Shown here in pieces: positions 45,576 to 55,000 of a stretch of 61,520 nt of DNA. Both the position numbers and the translations under genes were made by a program. The DNA is taken from the NCBI GenBank assembly GCA_024697645.1, contig JAILFH010000074.1, forward strand, positions 1-61,520, given 5' to 3'. The notes under the pieces are model-generated. The model saw nothing but the letters and a program-made list of their open reading frames with translations. It ran no database searches and was not told the DNA's origin. This DNA comes from Prevotella sp. (GTDB lineage: Bacteria > Bacteroidota > Bacteroidia > Bacteroidales > Bacteroidaceae). Within the stretch, counting starts at the first letter, position 1. Every line of letters starts with the position of its first letter.

Positions 45576-45690
45576 CATTACCAGATTAATTCAGCCTGCA
45601 CGCGTGAGCATTATCGTTGTGGTAAACACGTAGAATTAATCTGAACGGGCGGCCGATGCGTGATGCACCAGCCGCCTTACTTGTTAGTTA
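45576..45690. ncRNA. Candidate structured RNA element, strand uncertain
   Basis: Two neighbouring hairpins. The first has a perfect 11-bp stem, CAGATTAATTC (45582-45592) with GAATTAATCTG (45633-45643), enclosing an inner CGTG/CACG stem. The second has GGCGGC (45648-45653) with GCCGCC (45671-45676) enclosing TGC/GCA. The sequence does not resemble the repeat modules elsewhere in the window. I do not recognise a known RNA family, and no terminator directly follows, so this is a candidate only. Confidence 0.4.
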
Positions 45691-45719
45691 AAGTCCAATC
45701 GTAATATTAAATGTCTTCA

Positions 45720-45934
45720 GTTAAGATTCTGTTGAGGTTCCGCCGTCGGCGGCAGTTTCCAAAGTAACAAACTAACAAGGTAACAAAGTAACATTACTGG
45801 ACAAGTTCCGCCGGCGGCGGCTTTAAGAAAACAGTTAAAAACCAAAGAAAACATAAGAAAACATTTGGCGCAGCGCGCCAAGAAGGTTGACATGAGAAAA
45901 CCGCAGAGCAAATGAGACACCGAGGCAGCCACGA
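45720..45934. repeat. M6 repeat module
   Basis: GTTCCGCCGNCGGCGG occurs twice (about 45736 and 45810), with CCAAAGTAACAAA(C/A)TAACAAGGTAACAAAG also found at 1089-1118. It continues into AAAACAGTTAAAAACC, AAAACATAAGAAAACAT and GGCGCAGCGCGCC, matching the module at 25725-25855. No gene seen. Confidence 0.6.
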
Positions 45935-45975
45935 ATAAAAAAACAGGGAAACTACTGAGGAGCAAGTTTCCCTGT
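45935..45975 (-). terminator. Terminator of the nqr operon
   Basis: Perfect 11-bp stem ACAGGGAAACT/AGTTTCCCTGT, followed on the minus strand by a run of seven T. It lies about 180 bp after the nqrF stop, with the 17-bp repeats in between. Confidence 0.85.
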
Positions 45976-46012
45976 CGTTAATAGTATTTTTTGCAGAGGG
46001 TTCCGAACTGAT

Positions 46013-46141
46013 TTTTGAATTAGTCTAAATCGAATCAGTCAGTAAATCGAATCAGTCAGTAAATCGAATTAGTCAGTAAATCGAATTAGTCAGTAAATCG
46101 AATTAGTCCAAATCGAATTAGTCTGAGAGGAATCAGTCAGA
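46013..46141. repeat. Tandem array of a 17-bp unit after nqrF
   Basis: Units AAATCGAATTAGTCAGT and AAATCGAATCAGTCAGT repeat about four times exactly, flanked by degenerate units. The array would be transcribed in the nqr 3' untranslated region before the terminator. Confidence 0.85.
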
Positions 46142-46156
46142 GATCTGCGATGGGGG

Positions 46157-47422
46157 TTAGCCACCGAAGTTATCGTACATGATGGACTCGGGCTCTACGC
46201 CGAGGGAATCGAGCATGCCGACAACGGCATTCGACATCGGACCAGGACCGCACATGTAGTACTCTACATCCTCAGGAGCCTCGTGGTCCTTCAGATAGGT
46301 GTTGAACATCACCTGATGGACGAAGCCCGGAGTGTACTTCACGCCTGCTGCGTCGGCAGCGGGATCGGGACGGTCGAGGGCGAGATGGAAGTGGAAGTTG
46401 GGATACTCCTTCTCGAGTCCGAGGAAGTCGTTGAGATAGAACACTTCGTTCAGGGCGCGTGCGCCATAGAAATAGTGCATCTCGCGATCGGTAGTATGGA
46501 GCGTCTTGGTCATGTGCATAATCTGCGCACGCAGCGGAGCCATACCAGCACCACCACCTACCCAGATCATCTCCTTCTTGGAGTCGAAATGAGGATGGAA
46601 GTCGCCGAACGGTCCACTCATGATGACCTTGTCGCCTGGCTTCAGCGAGAAGATGTAACTCGACGCGATACCCGGATTGACCTCCATGAAACCACTGCGG
46701 TCGGGCTTGAACGGAGGAGTTGCAATACGGACGGTGAGCATGAACACATCGCCCTCAGCGGGATAGTTGGCCATCGAGTAAGCGCGGATAGTCGGCTCGG
46801 GATTCTTACACTTCAGATCGAACATCTTGAACTTCTCCCACGAAGGAACATACTCTGGAGTGATGAGATCGCGGTCGTAGTCGTTGTAGTCGATGCAGTC
46901 GAATGCAGGAATCTTAATCTGAGCATAAGATCCAGGAATGAAGTCCATGTGCTCGCCCGGAGGCAGTTGCACCTTGAACTCCTTGATGAATGTTGCGACA
47001 TTTCTATTCGAGATGACGGTACACTCATACTCCTTCACACCGAGAATAGACTCATCGATATGAATGCTGAGGTCGCCCTTCACCTTGCACTGACAACCGA
47101 GACGCCAGTGGTCCTTGATTTCCTTACGCGTAAAATGGGGCTTCTCAGAATCGAGGATCTCTCCCCCACCCTCAAGCACCTGCACCTTGCACTGTCCGCA
47201 GGAAGCCTTACCGCCACAGGCAGAAGGCAGGAAGATGCCGTTCTCATTGAGCGTAGACATCAGGTTGTTGCCTTGTTCAACAGAGAGCGTACGGTCGCCA
47301 TTGACTACAATATTCACATTTCCCGAGGGCGAGAGATACTTCTTCGCCACAAGCAGGATGACTACCAGAAGGAGTATAACGATGAGGAATACTCCAATGC
47401 TATATGCTATAAACTGTGCCAT
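46157..47422 (-). CDS. nqrF: Na+-translocating NADH:quinone reductase subunit F
   Basis: The electron-entry subunit of Na+-NQR. One N-terminal membrane helix (about 5-27) precedes a 2Fe-2S domain with Cys69, Cys75, Cys78 and Cys110. A FAD domain follows (RAYSMANYP), then an NADH-binding domain (GGGAGMAPLRAQI and CGPGPM). It oxidises NADH and passes electrons to the other subunits. Length 421 is typical. Last gene of nqrABCDEF, 6 bp after nqrE. Confidence 0.96.
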   Translation of the reverse strand: MAQFIAYSIGVFLIVILLLVVILLVAKKYLSPSGNVNIVVNGDRTLSVEQGNNLMSTLNENGIFLPSACGGKASCGQCKVQVLEGGGEILDSEKPHFTRKEIKDHWRLGCQCKVKGDLSIHIDESILGVKEYECTVISNRNVATFIKEFKVQLPPGEHMDFIPGSYAQIKIPAFDCIDYNDYDRDLITPEYVPSWEKFKMFDLKCKNPEPTIRAYSMANYPAEGDVFMLTVRIATPPFKPDRSGFMEVNPGIASSYIFSLKPGDKVIMSGPFGDFHPHFDSKKEMIWVGGGAGMAPLRAQIMHMTKTLHTTDREMHYFYGARALNEVFYLNDFLGLEKEYPNFHFHLALDRPDPAADAAGVKYTPGFVHQVMFNTYLKDHEAPEDVEYYMCGPGPMSNAVVGMLDSLGVEPESIMYDNFGG

Positions 47423-47428
47423 ACGTCT

Positions 47429-48055
47429 TTAAATATTAAGTCCACTGAAGCACATCATAGCCATAGCCATGAGGCCTACTGTAATGAAAGTAATTCCGAG
47501 TCCCTGCAACGGCTTCGGCACGTCGCAGTACTGCATTTTCTCACGAATAGCACCGAGAAGCACGATGGCAAGCGTCCAGCCCAGACCTGAACCGACGGCA
47601 TAGACTATCGCATCCCAGAAGGAAGTGATGGCCTGTGTGTTGGTCGGGTCGAGCAGAATGCGCTGCTGCATGAAGAGCGAAGCACCCATGATGGCGCAGT
47701 TCACGGCAATCAGCGGCAGGAAGATACCCAACGCAGCATAGAGCGAAGGCGAGTATTTCTCGACGACCATCTCAACGAGTTGGACGATACCGGCGATGAC
47801 CGCAATGAAAAGAATGAACGAGAGATAACTCAGATCGACCCCTTCAACGAGGCAGTCGGGACCCAGCACCTTTGTTTGCAACAGATAGTCGACGGGCACC
47901 GTGACCAGCAACACGAACGTGACAGCCATACCGAGGCCCAGCGAAGTCTTGACGGTCTTCGAAACGGCAAGGTAGGAACACATGCCGAGGAAGAACGCGA
48001 AGATCATGTTGTCGACAAATATCGAACGGAAGAATAGACTTATTGCGTGTTCCAT
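47429..48055 (-). CDS. nqrE: Na+-translocating NADH:quinone reductase subunit E
   Basis: A 208-residue, six-helix membrane subunit homologous to NqrD and to RnfA/RnfE. The conserved N-terminus [22 protein letters not shown] and the later [10 protein letters not shown] hold the cysteines that ligate an iron centre shared with NqrD in characterised enzymes. It starts 3 bp after nqrD. Confidence 0.95.
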   Translation of the reverse strand: MEHAISLFFRSIFVDNMIFAFFLGMCSYLAVSKTVKTSLGLGMAVTFVLLVTVPVDYLLQTKVLGPDCLVEGVDLSYLSFILFIAVIAGIVQLVEMVVEKYSPSLYAALGIFLPLIAVNCAIMGASLFMQQRILLDPTNTQAITSFWDAIVYAVGSGLGWTLAIVLLGAIREKMQYCDVPKPLQGLGITFITVGLMAMAMMCFSGLNI

Positions 48056-48058
48056 AAC

Positions 48059-48682
48059 TTATTTCTCCTTATAAAAATATGCACGATGAACCCAAATAAC
48101 ACAGCCAACAAGGATGAGCGCCATAGCAGGCATTGTCATCATACCGTTGTTGATATAGCCCGCATCGTAGACTCCCTGAGGAAGAATCTGGAAGCCGAGG
48201 AGCGAACCGCGACCAAAGAACTCACGGAAAGCACCGACGATGACGAGAATCATCGCATAACCGAGACCATTGCCGACACCATCGAGGAACGAGGGCCAGG
48301 GCTTGTTCTGCATAGCGAATGCCTCGAGGCGGCCCATCAGAATACAGTTGGTGATAATCAAGCCGACATAGACCGAAAGTTGGACGCTGACGTCATAGAC
48401 ATAAGCCTTCAGAATCTGCGAAACGATAGTCACCAGAGCAGCAACCACAACCAGTTGCACCACGATACGGATGCGGTTGGGAATGGTCTTGCGAATCAGA
48501 GAAATGATCACGTTGGCAAATGCCGTAATCACCGTCACAGCGAGTCCCATCACGATGGCGGGCTTCAACTGCGAAGTGACGGCCAAGGCCGAACAGATAC
48601 CCAATACCTGTACGAGAATCGGGTGGTCGAGGTTCAACGGATTGGTCAGAGCCTCTTTATTTTGTTTGCTTAATAATGCCAT
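48059..48682 (-). CDS. nqrD: Na+-translocating NADH:quinone reductase subunit D
   Basis: A 207-residue integral membrane subunit with six helices. Conserved stretches are NHPILVQVLGICSALAVT-like at the N-terminus (here LDHPILVQVLGICS) and LIITNCILMGRLEAFAM, with Cys residues for the membrane iron centre. It lies 3 bp after nqrC and 3 bp before nqrE. Confidence 0.95.
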   Translation of the reverse strand: MALLSKQNKEALTNPLNLDHPILVQVLGICSALAVTSQLKPAIVMGLAVTVITAFANVIISLIRKTIPNRIRIVVQLVVVAALVTIVSQILKAYVYDVSVQLSVYVGLIITNCILMGRLEAFAMQNKPWPSFLDGVGNGLGYAMILVIVGAFREFFGRGSLLGFQILPQGVYDAGYINNGMMTMPAMALILVGCVIWVHRAYFYKEK

Positions 48683-48685
48683 AAC

Positions 48686-49384
48686 TTATTCCTCCTCAGT
48701 TTTAGTTTCTGTGGCAGTTGCAGCGGAATCCTTGGCGCACTCGACCTTTCCGAAGAGTTCGCAAGCGCGCTTCTGGGCATCCTTCAGACCTGCCTTCAAC
48801 ATATCATTCACACCATTGGAAGTGAGCGTAGCACCCGTGACGCAGTCGACCTGCGTAGTGGGATCGTCGACTTTCTTCACGACGGAAAGGGCAACCTCGC
48901 TGCCTTCAGAACCGTCGACATAGACCTTCTTGTCGATGAACTTCTCCTGCCAAGCCTTAGAGTCCTTGATTTCGGCTCCCAGACCTGCAGTCTCGCCCTC
49001 GTGATTGAAGTAGGCGCCATAGACAGTGGGTGTCTCATCACCATGAATGGAGATGAAGCCGCTGATGCCGCCCCAGAGTCCCATGCCCTTGAGGGAAACT
49101 ACGAGAATCTTCTCACCGTTGATCTCGCAAGAATAGAACTTCTGACCGTCCCTCTCGCCCTCTTCCTTCACGACCTCAGCATACTTGGCCTCAGCCTCAG
49201 CGCCGTCAAGGTCGCGAATGTTGAGCGAATAAAGAATCTGCTTCTTCTGGTCGAGCGCCACATTGGCATCCTGCATCGGTTTCAGAGCCTTGAAGATGAA
49301 GGCCAGCAGGAACGCAACGATGACGACGAGAATCGCACTATATATAATAATGTACGAATTCGAATTTGTATTCAACTTACTCAT
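48686..49384 (-). CDS. nqrC: Na+-translocating NADH:quinone reductase subunit C
   Basis: Carries a covalently bound FMN. The attachment motif is TGAT at residues 183-186 (Thr186) followed by LTSNG. One N-terminal membrane helix (about 12-32) anchors a periplasmic flavin domain. The 232 residues are within the normal range. It overlaps the end of nqrB by four bases (ATGA). An ApbE flavin transferase is needed for FMN attachment but is not encoded in this window. Confidence 0.95.
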   Translation of the reverse strand: MSKLNTNSNSYIIIYSAILVVIVAFLLAFIFKALKPMQDANVALDQKKQILYSLNIRDLDGAEAEAKYAEVVKEEGERDGQKFYSCEINGEKILVVSLKGMGLWGGISGFISIHGDETPTVYGAYFNHEGETAGLGAEIKDSKAWQEKFIDKKVYVDGSEGSEVALSVVKKVDDPTTQVDCVTGATLTSNGVNDMLKAGLKDAQKRACELFGKVECAKDSAATATETKTEEE

Positions 49385-50541
49385 TTTGTACCTCCTCTCT
49401 TCATACGTTTCGAAATGTTGCGTTCAACTACACAGTGGTCGATGAGCGGAGCAATCATGTTGCCGAAGAAGATGGCCAGCATCATGCCTTCGGGATAGCC
49501 TGGATTCATGACACGAATGATCACTGCAAGCGCACCGATGATGAAGCCATAGATGTACTTACCTGTCTCTGTGCGGGCAGAGGTGACGGGATCGGTAGCC
49601 ATGAAGACTGCACCGAAGCAGAAGCCGCCGAGCACGAGATGCTCGTACCAATGGATGGGAGTCATGCCGAGTTGGTCGAAAAGGCAAGCCATCAGGCCAC
49701 CACCGACGAAGACGCTCAACATGGTCTTCCAAGAGGCAATGCCCATACCGAGAAGCAGGATTGCACCGAGGGCAATAGCGATGACCGAGGTCTCACCGAT
49801 ACTTCCAGGAATAAATCCAAAGATCATATCGGAAAGAGAAGCGGTGACGTCGGCTCCCTGACCAATCTGGCCAAGCGGCGTTGCTGCCGTATAGCCATCG
49901 GGCAATGTGTTTCCGAGACCGAAGATGCTGTTCTGGGCCACCCAAATGGTGTCGCCCGTCATCTTCGAGGGATAGGAGAAGAACAGGAACATACGTGCGG
50001 CAATGGCGACGTTGAATATGTTCATACCCGTTCCACCAAAGATTTCCTTAGCGAAGATCACTGCGAAGGCGCAAGCCAAAGCGAGCATCCACAGCGGACA
50101 GCCGATTGGCAGGATGAGCGGAATGATGATACCGCTGACGAGATAGCCTTCCTGAATCTCCTCACCCTTCCATTGTGCCCAGATGAACTCAATGCCGAGA
50201 CCGACAATGTAACTCACCAGAATCTTGGGCAGCACAGCGAGAAAACCATAGAAGAAGACTTCCAGGAATGAGGCAGAGGCGAGCGTGCCTGCAGCCAGAT
50301 AGTTCTGATAGCCCACATTATACATACCAAAGAGCATGGCTGGCATCAGGGCGACGACCACCATCGACATGATGCGCTTCGAGTCGATGGCGTCGTGGAT
50401 ATGGGCACCGCTCTCCGCCGTCTTGTTCGGAACGAAGAGGAAGGTCTCAAATCCATCGAACACACTCTTGAGGGCATGCAGTTTGCCGTCCTCCTCGAAG
50501 TGGGGCTTGATGTTATTCAAATATTTTCTTAATGCGTTCAT
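49381..50541 (-). CDS. nqrB: Na+-translocating NADH:quinone reductase subunit B
   Basis: The main membrane subunit, ten or so helices in 386 residues. It binds riboflavin and a second covalent FMN. The FMN attachment motif DGYTAAT ends at Thr221 (followed by PLG). It forms part of the sodium pathway and quinone site in known structures. It starts 42 bp after nqrA and overlaps nqrC by four bases. Confidence 0.95.
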   Translation of the reverse strand: MNALRKYLNNIKPHFEEDGKLHALKSVFDGFETFLFVPNKTAESGAHIHDAIDSKRIMSMVVVALMPAMLFGMYNVGYQNYLAAGTLASASFLEVFFYGFLAVLPKILVSYIVGLGIEFIWAQWKGEEIQEGYLVSGIIIPLILPIGCPLWMLALACAFAVIFAKEIFGGTGMNIFNVAIAARMFLFFSYPSKMTGDTIWVAQNSIFGLGNTLPDGYTAATPLGQIGQGADVTASLSDMIFGFIPGSIGETSVIAIALGAILLLGMGIASWKTMLSVFVGGGLMACLFDQLGMTPIHWYEHLVLGGFCFGAVFMATDPVTSARTETGKYIYGFIIGALAVIIRVMNPGYPEGMMLAIFFGNMIAPLIDHCVVERNISKRMKRGGTK

Positions 50542-50583
50542 AAGGATATTTTCGATTTTTCCATTTACGATTTACAATACAGA

Positions 50584-51933
50584 CTACGCATTCTCCTTAC
50601 GCAGGGTGTTGAGCCCCTCGCGAACAATCTTCTGCAACTCGAGTTTCGAAGAGTCGACGAACTCGGCAAGAGCGAAGTCCTCGGGAGATACCTCATAGAT
50701 ACCGAGTTGCTCCTGACGGTCGATGTCGCCAGTGATGATGGCCTTGATGAGATATTCAGGATAGATATCCATCGGCAGCACCTTGTCGTACTCACCACTC
50801 ATGATCATGTGGCGCTCACCACCCTTCACGCGAGCGTCGAGCACATAGCGCTTGCTGGGCATGAGCCAGGAGAGATAACTGCGATTGACGGAGAAATGCT
50901 TCGTGCGAGGCATGATCCAGCCGAGCATCTCGTGATTGTCATCGCCTTCAGGAATGACACAGACCTCTGAGGTGTGAGCACCGAGGAATCCTTCGAGAGA
51001 GTCTTTGCGACCCGTCAGCGGATTGCCGTTGATGATGCGTACGTGTTCGTTCTTCGCCAGACGGCCCTCGAGCAGAGTGCTCAGAGGAGTACCCACCAGC
51101 GTGTCGACATAAGCGGGATTGCTCACCTCACTGCCTGCAACGGCTACGGTGCGGGTCAGGTCGACGTGGCCTGTGAGGAACAGGCGGCCGAAGAAGATGA
51201 CTGCCGTAGGATCGACCGTCCAGACGACTTCGCCCTTGTTGACGGGGTCAATGTGATTCACCTGAACGCCGACATTTCCAGCGGGACAACGTCCGTCGAA
51301 GACATAGATATCGACGTCCTTCGCCTTGTGCAACACCTCGTTAGACTGGAGCAAGCCAATACCGAGATTGGTCTTGGCAATCTTCGAGAGCGCGGTAAGT
51401 CCTGCCTGGAACGCTTCCTCATTGCCCTGCAACTCATACTCGAACCTACCTGCAAGCGGCATGTCGCGAAGAGCCGAAACGAAGATGGCCTTCGGGGTTG
51501 TGTCGGGTTTGGTCGCAATGGCGTAAGGCAACTGATTGATGTAACCAAAGAGGCCAGCATCAAGGAGCGACTTTTTCACTTCATCGCCCGAAAGCGCAGC
51601 AACATCTTTCTTGCCAAATTCTGCATACTCCTGCTCAGCATCGGCTTTCACCTTCACGCAGAGCACCTTTCGTCTATCGCCACGAACTACGGCCGTCACC
51701 TCACCACTCACTGGCGAGGCAAACCGAACCTCGGGGCAGTTCTTGTCGACAAACAAAGCATCGCCGGCCTTCACATGATCGCCTTCGCGTACTACCACCT
51801 TCGGAACAAGACCCGTGAAATCATCGGGCTGAAGCGCATATTCAGCACATTTTCCAACACAGGTCTTTGTCTCAATGGCAATACCCTCCAGATTAATGTC
51901 TAAGCCTTTGCGTAACTTAATTAGATTTGCCAT
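50584..51933 (-). CDS. nqrA: Na+-translocating NADH:quinone reductase subunit A
   Basis: The soluble subunit A of Na+-NQR, 449 residues. The N-terminus IKLRKGLDINLEG and the barrel-sandwich segment with VVREGDHVKAGDALFVDK are conserved, as is the later TGHVDLTRTVAVAGSEV. It contributes to the quinone end of the complex. First gene of the operon, with a -7 box at 51980-51987 and a palindrome in its leader. Confidence 0.96.
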   Translation of the reverse strand: MANLIKLRKGLDINLEGIAIETKTCVGKCAEYALQPDDFTGLVPKVVVREGDHVKAGDALFVDKNCPEVRFASPVSGEVTAVVRGDRRKVLCVKVKADAEQEYAEFGKKDVAALSGDEVKKSLLDAGLFGYINQLPYAIATKPDTTPKAIFVSALRDMPLAGRFEYELQGNEEAFQAGLTALSKIAKTNLGIGLLQSNEVLHKAKDVDIYVFDGRCPAGNVGVQVNHIDPVNKGEVVWTVDPTAVIFFGRLFLTGHVDLTRTVAVAGSEVSNPAYVDTLVGTPLSTLLEGRLAKNEHVRIINGNPLTGRKDSLEGFLGAHTSEVCVIPEGDDNHEMLGWIMPRTKHFSVNRSYLSWLMPSKRYVLDARVKGGERHMIMSGEYDKVLPMDIYPEYLIKAIITGDIDRQEQLGIYEVSPEDFALAEFVDSSKLELQKIVREGLNTLRKENA

Positions 51934-51954
51934 AATTAAAAAAATATTTATTTA

Positions 51955-51966
51955 AGATTATAATCT
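51955..51966. promoter_or_regulatory. 12-bp palindrome in the nqrA leader, candidate operator
   Basis: AGATTATAATCT is a perfect palindrome just downstream of the predicted nqrA transcription start. RprY, encoded about 6.7 kb away, is one candidate ligand, because the RprY of Porphyromonas gingivalis has been reported to bind the nqrA promoter. This is recalled knowledge, and the site match is inference. Confidence 0.35.
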
Positions 51967-51979
51967 CTAAAAAACGTTG

Positions 51980-51987
51980 CAAATTTA
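51980..51987 (-). promoter_or_regulatory. -7 box of the nqr operon
   Basis: TAAATTTG on the minus strand; leader of about 40 nt. It is back to back with the tamB-like promoter in a 134-bp spacer. Confidence 0.6.
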
Positions 51988-52051
51988 GCAAAAAAACATG
52001 AGAAAGAGCACAAAAGTCAGAGTTTTATTTCGTCTTCAAAGAAAATTAATG

Positions 52052-52059
52052 TAAATTTG
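52052..52059 (+). promoter_or_regulatory. -7 box of the TamB-like gene
   Basis: TAAATTTG only 8 bp before the TTG start codon, so the transcript would have almost no leader. Confidence 0.5.
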
Positions 52060-52067
52060 CGGCTGAA

Positions 52068-55000
52068 TTGAAGCATTTGAGAAGAATCGTCAGCGGTATA
52101 CTCTGGACTTTGGTCGGGTTGTATGCGGCAGTTGTTGTACTGTTACATGTTCCTACGGTACAACAGTTTGTTGGTGACAAGACCGCTCAGGTAGTGGTCG
52201 ACAAACTGGGGACTGACGTGAAGGTTGGACGCGTGAATCTCGGATTCCTGAACCGAATCATCATCGACGACGTGCAGATCAAGGACCAACAGGGCAACCC
52301 GATGCTCAATGCCGCCCGCCTCTCGGCGAAACTCGATATGCTCGCGCTGACGCAAGGACGTATCGTCATCACTTCCGCACAGTTGTTCGGACTCCGCGCT
52401 GCATTGTACCAGACTGCTCCCGACAGCGATTTCAATTTCCAGTTTGCACTTGACTCACTGGCTTCGAAGGACACAACAAGCCACACCCCACTCGACCTGA
52501 AGATTTCCTCGCTGATCATTCGGCGAGGCGAGGTGAAATTCGACAAACGCTTTGTGGCGCCTGTCTCGGGAAAATTCTCACCTGACCATATTCACGCGAC
52601 CGACATCAGTGCCCACGTGATGCTCAATGCGCTACAGGACGACTCGCTGAACCTGAACGTGAAGCGACTGTCGATGAAGGAGGCATCGGGTCTCGAACTG
52701 AAGAATCTGCAACTGAAAGCCACAGCCAACAGGCAGCATGCAGAGTTGCAGGACTTCACACTCGAACTGCCCAATTCGGCAATTAACATCGACGAACTGA
52801 CCGCAACCTATCGACATGAGAACGGGAAGTTCCTACCCGCCACATTGCTGTTTGAAGGGGCAATAGAACCATCGACCATAACTCTCTCTGACATAGGGAG
52901 TTTGGTGCCAACGCTTAAAGAAAGAGATCAACAACTTTCGCTGGCCTCTTCCTTCTCCGGAACGAGTACGAGTGTGAGGATCAACGAACTGAAGATCGCG
53001 TCGTCGGACAACGGAGTGAACCTTCATGCCGATGGCTCCATCAGCGACTGGCAGGCACGCCCGAGATGGAACGCTAACATCCATGAGTTTAACATCAGCA
53101 ACGACGGACTGCGTCTTGTTGAGGAGAGTCTGCCCAAGAACACGACCCTTCCGGAGGAACTCACGCGACTGGGCAACATCTCATTCCTCGGCACAGTGGG
53201 TGGCATGAGCAGCGATGCGGCCATCAAGGGATTGCTTAACACCGATGCGGGGCAGGCAAAGATTGCACTGGGCAAGAGCGGACAGGCGTTCACGGGACAC
53301 ATTACGACCGATGGCGTCAACCTGAAGCAGATTCTCGACAACGACAAACTGGGGCTTCTCGTCACAAATATCGACATCGACGGACAACTGTCGAAGTCGG
53401 GCGCACCGAGTTTCAAGGCGAAGGGCGAAATCGCTCGTATCGACTACAACGACTATACCTATAAGAATATCAACATCGACGGATCGTATCAGGGCAACGC
53501 GTTCGACGGAAAACTGAATATCGACGACCCGAACGTGGAACTGGCGCTCAACGGTCGTCTCAGCACGAACACAAAGATGCCTGCGGCAAATGTTGTGGCT
53601 GAAGTGAAACACCTGAAACCCGCTGCACTCGGAATCAGCGACAGATGGGGAGACTCGTCGTTCGACTTCAACATCGAGGCCGACCTGAAAGGCAGCAATC
53701 TCAGGGCAATCAACGGTACTGCCGACATTAACGACTTCCTGATGTACTCTGATGACAATACGCTGTCAATCAAGAATTTATCATTGGTTTCTGAAAGTAA
53801 TGGTCGAAACGGCAAACTATCCGTCGACAGCGACTTCGGACACGTTGATCTTGAGGGTGCATACGACTATACGACGATTGCGCAGAGCCTGACGAATCTG
53901 ATTGGCAAGCGGCTTCCCACCCTACCCGGATTGCCGAAGTTGAAGACGACGCCTCACAACAATTTCGCCATCAAGGCCAATCTTGATGACAGCGGCTGGC
54001 TGGAACAACTGTTCGACATTCCCCTCACGCTGCATCAGCCTTTGCAACTCGATGCCCATATCACCGACGACAACAATCAGATATTGGTGAATGCGTCGAT
54101 GCCTGATTTCAGTTACGACGGCAAACATTATCAGAATGTCAACGTGAACGTCAGTTCGCCTTCGGACACGCTGAAGACCTACGCGACCGTTACCCGAGTG
54201 TCTGACAACGGCAACAGTCTGTCACTGGTGCTGAATGCTGACGCAGCGAACAACCATCTCGCTACGAACATTCAGTTCAACAACAAGTCGAATCAACCGA
54301 TGAAGGGCGAACTGAATGCTGATGCCCAGTTCTTCCAAACTAGTGACCATCAAGACGCTGCTCACGTGGACATTCACACGTCGGAGGTGATGATTGGCGA
54401 TACAATCTGGAACATCGAACCCGGAACTATCGTCTATAGCAAGAACGACCTCACCATTGACCACCTTGCCGTGAAACACGGGAAGCAGCACATCATCATC
54501 GACGGACGCGGAACACATACGGAAAACGACACACTCGTGGCAGAACTGAAGGAAGTCGACGTGAAATACATCCTCGACTTGGTGAATTTCCATTCGGTCG
54601 AATTCAACGGTCAGGCTACAGGTAAAGCCTATATCACGAAACTTTTCGACAAGCCTGAGGCCGAGACACGACTCAAGGTGAACAACTTCCGCTTCCAAGA
54701 CGGACGAATGGGCGTTCTGAACGCGCATGCGTGGCTCAACAACGAACTTCGCCAGATCGACATTGACGCCGTCGCGAATGATACGGGATGGGGATTCAGC
54801 GGCGAAAACGGACTCGACGGAGCGACACTCTCCTACACAACCATCAACGGACACGTCTCCCCCTGGCGCAACGACATTGAACTTCTCATCGGTGCCCACA
54901 ACTCACGTGCTGAATTCCTGGAGAGTTTCTGCGGTAGTTTCATGGACAACGTCAATGTTTATCTCAATGGCGACCTTCGCCTCTACGGACCACTGAAGCA

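Noticed and set aside
46013..46141. CRISPR array (17-bp repeats)
   Set aside because: Units are contiguous with no unique spacers, are too short, and no cas genes are present.
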